Shown here: piece after piece, positions 5,310 to 10,639 of the stretch
Layout: each line of letters starts with the position of its first letter
How positions within the stretch are numbered: the stretch's first letter is position 1
NCBI GenBank assembly: GCA_003695015.1
Contig: RFJD01000089.1
Span: forward strand, 1-10,639
DNA from: Verrucomicrobiota bacterium
Lineage (GTDB): Bacteria; Verrucomicrobiota; Verrucomicrobiia; Limisphaerales; J093
Direction of reading: 5' to 3'
DNA length: 10,639 nucleotides
Notes under the pieces: model-generated
The model's input: the letters and a program-made list of their open reading frames with translations, nothing else
Told to the model about the DNA's origin: nothing
Database searches by the model: none
Position numbers and translations under genes: made by a program

Positions 5310-7324
5310 GGATGAAGCGGCGATCCACCATCCGGGATTGGCTGCGGAGGCTCGGCTACGGGCTGTTGCTGCCGGCTTTGGCGGGACTGGGACGGTTGTG
5401 GGGCCAGCGTCCCCCGGCCGAGCCCCGGTGGGTTCGGTTTCACCTCAAGGACCTGGCCAGCGGGGTCGAGGTCGAGAATCAATGGCAGCAGTGGTCCAGC
5501 GACCTGACGGGCACCTCCAACGAAGCCTCCCACTTGTACACCGCGCCTTTCGTCGAGATCGGCGGGATCGGCTCGATCTACCATCCCAACCTCCTGGAGT
5601 TCGAGTTCTGGACGCAGAACAACCTCGCCTACGACCAGCATTCGGTGGACAACCAGGCCGCCGGATGGTCGGGCAGCCAGAGCAACTTCGATTACCTGCT
5701 CCGGGGCAACGCCAACCTCCGCATCCTCCAACGCAAGCCCTATCGCACCACTCTCCACGCCAACCGCGGACGCTCCTTGCGCACCTTGGATTTCTTCAGC
5801 CGCACCGTGGTGGATTCCACCGCCTACGGGGTGCAGAGCGGATTCCAGAACCACCTCGTGCCTTTCCGCGTCTCTTACGATCACCACGAGGAAACCGAGA
5901 GCGGCCTGGCCCGCCCCACCGAATGGACCACCGACCTCACGGCCTTCGAGGCACGGAACGAACGCCGCGATCGGCGGGGGGTGACCGATCTGGATTATCG
6001 CTATACGCAGTTCAGCCGGCTCAATTTCGGCGTGGACCGGGACGAGGGCGACACCCACCAGGCCAACCTGACCGACACCGAGCAGTGGGGCGAGGACGAT
6101 TGGGTGCGGCTCCGCTCGGCCCTCCGCTACTACCAGACGACCTCCCGCTTCCGTGACTCGAAGGACCTGCAGTGGAGCGAGGATTTGAACCTGGAGCACC
6201 GCCACAACCTGCGAAGCCACTACCTGACCTCGGTGGGGTTGCGCACCGACCAGGGCAGCCGCAACGAGAACTTCACCGGCGCGGCCTCGCTGGAGCATCA
6301 GCTCTACGCAAGCCTCACTTCGGTGGCCGAACTTCGCGGCGAGTATTTCCGCGCCAGCGGCGTGGCGGGGCGCACCACGCTGTCCCGCTTCTCGCCGGGC
6401 ATCCGCGAGGCCTACTCCAAGAAACTCGGCGCCAAGTCCACCCTGCATCTGGGCTACGCCTTCTCGCTCTCCCCGGAAAACCGCGAGGTCGCGGGAGGTT
6501 TCCTCACCGTGCTGGACGAGCCCCACACCCTCCGGGACGGGGACATCGCCCTGCTGGGCCATCCGTACGTGCTGGAGGGTTCGATCGTGGTCACCGACCC
6601 GACGGGCATGATTCTTTACGAACCGAACCTGGACTACCGGATCCTGCGTTCCGGCTCCCTGATGGAAATCCGCCGCGTGCCCGGGGGGCGCATACCCAAC
6701 GGCGGCACGGTGCTGGTGGACTATCTCGCCGCCGGCCAGCCCTCCGGCAGCTTCACCACCTTCCAGCACGCGGCCCGCTGGCGGCTGAGCTTGTGGGACC
6801 GGCTCCTGAGCCTCTACGCCCGTCTCACGATTGACGACAAGACCAACGTCGGCGAGCTCCTCCTCAACGAGTTCAACGACGTGGTCGCCGGCGTCGAGTC
6901 GGAGTGGAAGTGGATCCGCGTGGGCGGCGAATACGAGAACTACGATTCCAATCTGACGCCGTTCAAGACATGGCGATTCCGCCAAGAGTTCCAGTGGAAT
7001 CCATCCGATCAGACGGCATTGGGGCTGAATCTCAGCCAGGGCATCAGCGAGTTTCCGGACGCCGGACGCCGTCTTCGCTTCTTCAGTTGCATCGCCCAGG
7101 CGCGGTGGCGGCCGCGCGCCAACCTCCACATCCGACTCGAGGGCGGCACCCGCTGGGAACGGGGCGACGGAGTGGACGAACAGGTCAACACCGCGCAGTT
7201 GCTGGTGGATTACCGGTTGGGCAAGTTGACGGCGGAGCTGGCCTACCAGTTCCAGGACCAGAGCTACTTCACCGATCGGTTCGGCAACCACTTCCTGCAC
7301 TTCGAACTCAAACGCCGGTTCTGA
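5306..7324 (+). CDS. Outer-membrane beta-barrel protein (candidate conduit or secretion pore)
   Basis: 672 residues. A basic start (MRMKRR...RR) and hydrophobic stretch (about 16-31) form a signal peptide. The rest is rich in short alternating polar/hydrophobic strands with many Tyr, Trp, Arg and Asp and few Cys, ending in HFELKRRF: a terminal Phe is the usual insertion signal of outer-membrane barrels. No CxxCH is present. Around 418-482 there is a compact beta-rich segment (GHPYVLEGSIVVTD, LDYRILRSG, GGRIPNGGTVLVDYL) of a kind I have seen in bacterial surface proteins; it may be a folded insert or plug. The size is close to that of MtrB-type barrels (~680 residues) but I see no MtrB signature. 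Start: ATG 5306 overlaps the upstream stop; ATG 5312, six bases after AGGG (5302-5305), is an equally good start. Lying between a cytochrome lipoprotein and a propeller lipoprotein, it is the likely outer-membrane passage for electrons or cytochromes (inference). Confidence 0.85.
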   Translation: MRMKRRSTIRDWLRRLGYGLLLPALAGLGRLWGQRPPAEPRWVRFHLKDLASGVEVENQWQQWSSDLTGTSNEASHLYTAPFVEIGGIGSIYHPNLLEFEFWTQNNLAYDQHSVDNQAAGWSGSQSNFDYLLRGNANLRILQRKPYRTTLHANRGRSLRTLDFFSRTVVDSTAYGVQSGFQNHLVPFRVSYDHHEETESGLARPTEWTTDLTAFEARNERRDRRGVTDLDYRYTQFSRLNFGVDRDEGDTHQANLTDTEQWGEDDWVRLRSALRYYQTTSRFRDSKDLQWSEDLNLEHRHNLRSHYLTSVGLRTDQGSRNENFTGAASLEHQLYASLTSVAELRGEYFRASGVAGRTTLSRFSPGIREAYSKKLGAKSTLHLGYAFSLSPENREVAGGFLTVLDEPHTLRDGDIALLGHPYVLEGSIVVTDPTGMILYEPNLDYRILRSGSLMEIRRVPGGRIPNGGTVLVDYLAAGQPSGSFTTFQHAARWRLSLWDRLLSLYARLTIDDKTNVGELLLNEFNDVVAGVESEWKWIRVGGEYENYDSNLTPFKTWRFRQEFQWNPSDQTALGLNLSQGISEFPDAGRRLRFFSCIAQARWRPRANLHIRLEGGTRWERGDGVDEQVNTAQLLVDYRLGKLTAELAYQFQDQSYFTDRFGNHFLHFELKRRF

Positions 7325-7328
7325 GCCC

Positions 7329-8453
7329 ATGAAAGCCCCGTTCATCGCCAACCCGCCCACTCCCACCGCCCCCGGCCGGCGCCGGCAGTGCCGGATCGGG
7401 CTCCCGAGCGCCGGCGGGTGGCTCGTGAGCGCGGCCCTCCTGGGCCTGCTACCCGGTTGCCGCACCGCCCCGACCGGCGGCTCCGCCTCCCTGGGTCCCC
7501 AAACCCAGGAGCGCCTCGTCTGGCCCGCCCCCCCGGCCCCGGCCCGCATCGCCTACGTCCAGAGCATCCACACACCCGCGGACCTGCAATTCCGCGTCTC
7601 CGCTTGGAAGCGTTTTGCCGGCTGGCTCACCGGACGCCGGCCCGCCCATGCCGGCCTGGTCAAACCCTTCGCCGTCGCCGTGGACGAAGCCGGCAATCTT
7701 TGCGTGACCGACACCGGTCTGGGGGCCCTGTGGTTCTTCGATTTCGCCCATCGGAAGTTCCAATGCTGGCGCCGCCTCGGCTCCCTGGCTCTCGTGCAAC
7801 CGGTGGGCGTGGCCCGCCGCCATGGCCGGTTCTACCTGGCCGACTCCGCCCTGAACCGCGTGCTCATCTTCCGCGATCCCCGGCGCCTCGAGCGCCAGAT
7901 CCTCCTGCCGGAAGGCCGGCCGGCCGGACTGGCCGTCGGGGCCGCCCACCTCTACGTCAGCGACGCCAAGAGCCATCGCATCGGGGTTTACGACCTGGAC
8001 GGGAATTTCCAGCGCTGGATCGGCCGCCGGGGAGTCGGTCCCGGGGAGTTCAACTTCCCCACCCATCTGAGTGTGGACGCCAAGGAGCGGCTCTATGTCA
8101 CCGACTCCCTCAACGCCCGCATCCAGGTCTTCAACCCGGACGGCACTCTCCTGAGCCTGTTCGGTCAGGCCGGCGACACCTCGGGCCATTTCGGCCGTCC
8201 CAAAGCCGCGGCGGCCGACCGCGAAGGGCACGTGTATGTCACCGACGCGCTGTTCGACAACTTCCAGGTCTTCGACCTGCAGGGACGATTCTTGTTGCAC
8301 GTGGGCGAGTCCGGCGGCGGCCCCGGCCAGTTCTGGCTGCCGGCCGGCATTGCCATCGACACCAACGACCGGCTGTTCATCGCGGACAGCTACAACCATC
8401 GCGTCCAAATCTTCGATTACTTGGGCGACCAGCCATCGGAGCCAACGCCATGA
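7329..8453 (+). CDS. NHL-repeat six-bladed beta-propeller lipoprotein (second copy)
   Basis: 374 residues. An unusually long N-terminal segment (about 30 residues, Pro/Arg-rich) precedes the hydrophobic stretch and the lipobox LPGC (Cys44). The preface VWPAPPAPARIAYVQS (64-79) and LTGRRP (100-105) corresponds to that of the protein at 3279-4448. NHL blades follow at KPFAVAVDEAGNLCVTD (112-128), QPVGVARRHGRFYLAD (157-172), RPAGLAVGAAHLYVSD (197-212), FPTHLSVDAKERLYVTD (243-259), RPKAAAADREGHVYVTD (290-306) and LPAGIAIDTNDRLFIAD (337-353). The repeats are more regular and closer to the NHL consensus than in the first copy, and the gene ends right after the sixth blade. It begins 4 bases after the barrel stop and overlaps the dodecaheme gene by ATGA. 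A specialised partner for the large cytochrome or the barrel is the likely role; this is inference. Confidence 0.9.
   Translation: MKAPFIANPPTPTAPGRRRQCRIGLPSAGGWLVSAALLGLLPGCRTAPTGGSASLGPQTQERLVWPAPPAPARIAYVQSIHTPADLQFRVSAWKRFAGWLTGRRPAHAGLVKPFAVAVDEAGNLCVTDTGLGALWFFDFAHRKFQCWRRLGSLALVQPVGVARRHGRFYLADSALNRVLIFRDPRRLERQILLPEGRPAGLAVGAAHLYVSDAKSHRIGVYDLDGNFQRWIGRRGVGPGEFNFPTHLSVDAKERLYVTDSLNARIQVFNPDGTLLSLFGQAGDTSGHFGRPKAAAADREGHVYVTDALFDNFQVFDLQGRFLLHVGESGGGPGQFWLPAGIAIDTNDRLFIADSYNHRVQIFDYLGDQPSEPTP
8438..8449 (+). promoter_or_regulatory. Ribosome binding site deciding the dodecaheme cytochrome start
   Basis: GGAG at 8438-8441 lies 8 bases before the ATG at 8450. The reading frame stays open far upstream (to 7388), but that part is antiparallel in sense to nothing real: it is the +2 frame of the NHL gene. 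The ribosome site, the ATGA overlap and the signal peptide that begins at 8450 together fix the start here. Confidence 0.55.
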
Positions 8454-10189
8454 ACCCGATCCGCCCCTCCCGACGCCATCCCGGAACGTCCCCCGCCCGC
8501 CCGACCGGGCGGGCCGGCCGGGTCGCGGCCTTGCTGGTCTGGGTCCTGGCCGCCGGCCGGCCCCTCCACGGCGCGAGCATCGTGGACAGCAAGCACAACC
8601 TCTCGGCCACCGGTCCCGGGCCCTACCGCGCGGTCACCGAAAGCCAGATCTGCATCTTCTGCCACACCCCGCACGCGGCCACCAGCGAAGCCCCGCTCTG
8701 GAACCGCTACAGCTCGGGGGCCGTGTACACCACCTACAGCAGCAGCACCACCCGCGCCAGCATCGGCCAGCCCACCGGCGCCTCCAAACTCTGCCTCAGT
8801 TGCCACGACGGCACCGTGGCCTTGGGCATGGTGCGCAGCCGGACCAGCCCCATCGTCATGGCCGGCGGGGCCGACCGGCTCGACTCCGCCGGCGGCGGCC
8901 TCTCCACCGACCTCTCCGACGATCACCCGGTTTCCTTTGTGTACGACGCCGCCCTTCAAGCCGCCCACGGCGAACTCCGTTCCCCCGCCCTGTTGACCGG
9001 CCCGGTCCGGCTCGAAAACGGCGAGGTCCAATGCACCTCCTGCCACGACCCCCACGACAACCAATACGGCGATTTCCTGGTGATGGACAACGAAGGCTCC
9101 GCCCTCTGCACCGAATGCCACCTCCCGGCGGGTTGGAGCGGAGCCATCCACCAGAGTTCGACCGCGTCGTGGAACGGTTCGCTTCCCGATCCCTGGCCCC
9201 ACACGGACCGCACCACCGTGGCGGCCAACGGCTGCGAGAATTGCCACCAACCGCATCATGCCCCCGCCCATGAGCGGCTCTTGACCCGGGCGACCGAGGA
9301 GGAGGTCTGCCTGGTCTGCCACAATGGCCAGGTGGCCGCCTCTGACCTTCAAGCCGAGTTTGCCAAAAGCAGCGTTCACCCCGTCCAACTGACCACCGGC
9401 GTGCACGACCCGGCCGAGGACTTGGTCAACCCGCCCCGGCATGTCGAATGTGTGGACTGCCACAATCCCCACGCCGCTCGCGAGCAGACGGCCGTCGCCC
9501 CCGACGCCACGGGGGCCTTGGCCGGGGTGGCCGGCATCGACCTCGCCGGTTCCGTCACCGATCCCCTGCAATTCGAATACGAGCTTTGCTTCCGCTGCCA
9601 CGGGGACAGCACCCAACGGGGCCAGGCGCTGATCCCGCGGCAGTTCGTCCAAACCAACACCCGCCAGGAGTTCGATCCCGCCAACGCCTCCTACCACCCG
9701 GTGGCCGCCCAGGGCGTCAACCCTGACGTCCCCAGCCTCATCGCCCCCCAGTGGCAGACCACCAGCCGGATCTACTGCACCGATTGCCACAACAACGACA
9801 CTGGTCCCGGGGCGGGAGGGCCCGGCCCCAACGGCCCTCACGGCTCCCAGTACCGCCCCATCCTGGAGCGACGGCTCGAACTCACCGACGGCCAATCCGA
9901 GAACTCCAGCCTCTACGCCCTCTGCTACAAGTGCCACTCGCGGGCCAGCATCCTTGCCAACGAAAGCTTCAAGGAGCACCGCAAACACATTCAGGGCGAA
10001 AAGGCCGCCTGCACCACCTGTCACGACCCCCACGGCGTCCAGTCCAGCCCCCATCTCATCAACTTCAACACCCAATACGTCACCCCCTCCAAGAAGAACG
10101 GCCGCCTCGAATTCGTCGATCGCGGTCGCTTCCGCGGGGAATGTTCCCTCACCTGTCACGGCAAGGATCACGACCGCAAAAGCTACTGA
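8450..10189 (+). CDS. Secreted dodecaheme c-type cytochrome: OmcE-like head fused to an eight-heme tail
   Basis: 579 residues. A long basic N-terminus and hydrophobic core (about 25-37) form the signal peptide, with cleavage near HGA (42). Residues 43-224 repeat the tetraheme layout of the protein at 1821-2444: SKHNLS, CIFCHTPH (68-75), PLWN, CLSCHDGTVAL (115-125), DLSDDHPVSF, CTSCHDPH (195-202) and CTECH (220-224). The tail holds eight more motifs, at 262, 287, 334, 380, 443, 492 and 521 (CxxCH) plus CSLTCH at 565-570, a CxxxCH. They read as four tandem doubled units, three of which begin with a CxxCHxPH and each ends with a plain motif. Between units are loops of up to about 60 residues. 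It overlaps the upstream propeller gene by ATGA. Because its head matches the candidate filament subunit, it may cap, start or anchor a filament while the tail contacts another partner (inference). Cytochrome identity is firm. Confidence 0.93.
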   Translation: MNPIRPSRRHPGTSPARPTGRAGRVAALLVWVLAAGRPLHGASIVDSKHNLSATGPGPYRAVTESQICIFCHTPHAATSEAPLWNRYSSGAVYTTYSSSTTRASIGQPTGASKLCLSCHDGTVALGMVRSRTSPIVMAGGADRLDSAGGGLSTDLSDDHPVSFVYDAALQAAHGELRSPALLTGPVRLENGEVQCTSCHDPHDNQYGDFLVMDNEGSALCTECHLPAGWSGAIHQSSTASWNGSLPDPWPHTDRTTVAANGCENCHQPHHAPAHERLLTRATEEEVCLVCHNGQVAASDLQAEFAKSSVHPVQLTTGVHDPAEDLVNPPRHVECVDCHNPHAAREQTAVAPDATGALAGVAGIDLAGSVTDPLQFEYELCFRCHGDSTQRGQALIPRQFVQTNTRQEFDPANASYHPVAAQGVNPDVPSLIAPQWQTTSRIYCTDCHNNDTGPGAGGPGPNGPHGSQYRPILERRLELTDGQSENSSLYALCYKCHSRASILANESFKEHRKHIQGEKAACTTCHDPHGVQSSPHLINFNTQYVTPSKKNGRLEFVDRGRFRGECSLTCHGKDHDRKSY

Positions 10190-10205
10190 CCCGAAAACAA
10201 GCACC

Positions 10206-10639
10206 ATGAACCCGTCCTCCCTTCAACCTCGTTCCCGTTGGCTCCCCCGGCGTCTGCCGGCTCTCCTGATACTGGGCGGCCTCCTCTGGGGCCTCCACGC
10301 CCAGGAACCCCCGGTCCACGGTCCCATCAAGGGCCGGATCGTCGAAACCATGTCCTCCGGAGGCTACAGCTACCTGCTCGTCCAACAAGGCGACCAACGA
10401 ATCTGGGTCGCCACCGAGGAACGCCCTCTCCGCCAGGGCGCACAAGTGGAAGTCCCCGCCTACTGGCCCATGAAGGACTTCAAGAGCAAGACGCTGGACC
10501 GAACCTTCGAATGGATCATGTTCGCCTCGAAGGTGTACCTCGAGGGCGAACGGCCCGCCCCGCCGACGACGCTTCCCCAAGGCCACCCCTCTGTCCCCGG
10601 CATGGCCTCCGCCGACGCCCACCTCCCCCAGGGCCACCC
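10206..10639 (+). CDS. NrfJ-like small secreted protein (partial, runs off the window)
   Basis: The ATG at 10206 opens a frame that is still open at the window end (144 codons). The product has a basic/hydrophobic signal peptide ending LHAQ (about residue 32), then a compact domain: GRIVETMSSGGYSYLLVQQG, RIWVAT, GAQVEVP, MKDFKSKTLDRTFEWIMFAS. This matches the family annotated NrfJ/NrfJ-related, small periplasmic beta-rich proteins often found beside multiheme cytochrome genes and of unproven function. After the domain the sequence becomes Pro/His-rich with a repeated LPQGHP (residues around 123 and 140), a tail I have seen in related proteins and that could bind metal or heme. It begins 16 bases after the dodecaheme stop with no clear ribosome site and is probably the last or next-to-last visible member of the same transcript. 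Confidence 0.75.
   Translation, partial: MNPSSLQPRSRWLPRRLPALLILGGLLWGLHAQEPPVHGPIKGRIVETMSSGGYSYLLVQQGDQRIWVATEERPLRQGAQVEVPAYWPMKDFKSKTLDRTFEWIMFASKVYLEGERPAPPTTLPQGHPSVPGMASADAHLPQGH

Noticed and set aside
5306..7324. Cytochrome motif within the barrel protein
   Set aside because: The translation contains no CxxCH; its heme function, if any, must come from partner proteins.
5171..7549. 792-codon open frame on the minus strand
   Set aside because: Antisense shadow of the barrel gene; low-complexity Gly/Val/Ala/Glu translation, no signal peptide or domain.
7388..8449. Upstream extension of the dodecaheme cytochrome (933-codon frame)
   Set aside because: The extra 354 codons lie wholly inside the NHL gene in another frame and translate to Arg/Pro-rich sequence; the ATG at 8450 has a ribosome site, ATGA overlap and signal peptide.
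8417..10207. 596-codon open frame on the minus strand
   Set aside because: Antisense shadow of the dodecaheme gene; the Gly/Val/Ala-rich pattern arises from complementing the heme-protein codons.
1..10639. CRISPR array, tRNA or rRNA gene, insertion sequence
   Set aside because: No regularly spaced direct repeats, no tRNA-like arms, no transposase-like protein and no terminal repeat pair were seen.

Overview
The window is a high-GC bacterial locus read entirely on the + strand. It holds a heme-biosynthesis gene (hemA, glutamyl-tRNA reductase) followed by eight genes for a multiheme c-type cytochrome system that should lie in the periplasm, outer membrane and cell exterior. The envelope must be diderm, because an outer-membrane beta-barrel and three lipoprotein signals are present. 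The strong GC bias, the GluTR that lacks its usual C-terminal dimerisation domain (as in Chlamydiae), and the gene mix suggest a Verrucomicrobiota/PVC-type organism. That assignment is tentative; Desulfobacterota, Acidobacteriota or Planctomycetota are not excluded.

Layout: 1-428 is non-coding or unassigned and ends in an AT-rich promoter region. hemA lies at 612-1730. A tetraheme secreted cytochrome (1821-2444) follows after a 90-bp gap with a good ribosome site, and a strong hairpin (2481-2517) separates it from a pentaheme paralogue (2599-3282). That gene overlaps by ATGA an NHL-repeat lipoprotein (3279-4448). A 171-bp spacer packed with GC-rich inverted repeats leads to a pentaheme lipoprotein (4620-5309), which overlaps by ATGA a 672-residue outer-membrane beta-barrel (5306-7324). 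Four bases later comes a second NHL-repeat lipoprotein (7329-8453), which overlaps by ATGA a dodecaheme cytochrome (8450-10189). A NrfJ-like small secreted protein (10206 onward) runs off the window.

The three secreted cytochromes share one N-terminal pattern (a -x-H-[DN]-[LF]-S- start, CxxCHTPH, PLWN, CLxCHDG, DHP[VI]S, CxSCHD[VP]H). I recognise this as the pattern of small OmcE-type tetraheme cytochromes, the class that polymerises into extracellular heme filaments. Combined with an outer-membrane barrel, a heme-rich lipoprotein and two six-bladed propeller lipoproteins, the simplest reading is an extracellular electron-transfer machine. The lipoprotein cytochrome would carry electrons at the outer membrane, the barrel would be the export or electron conduit, the propellers would be assembly or docking factors, the tetraheme would be a candidate filament subunit, and the pentaheme and dodecaheme would be minor, base or cap subunits. 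The four cytochromes together hold 25 canonical CxxCH motifs plus one CxxxCH. The filament interpretation is inference; the heme motifs, lipoboxes, propeller repeats, barrel C-terminus and gene overlaps are visible in the sequence.
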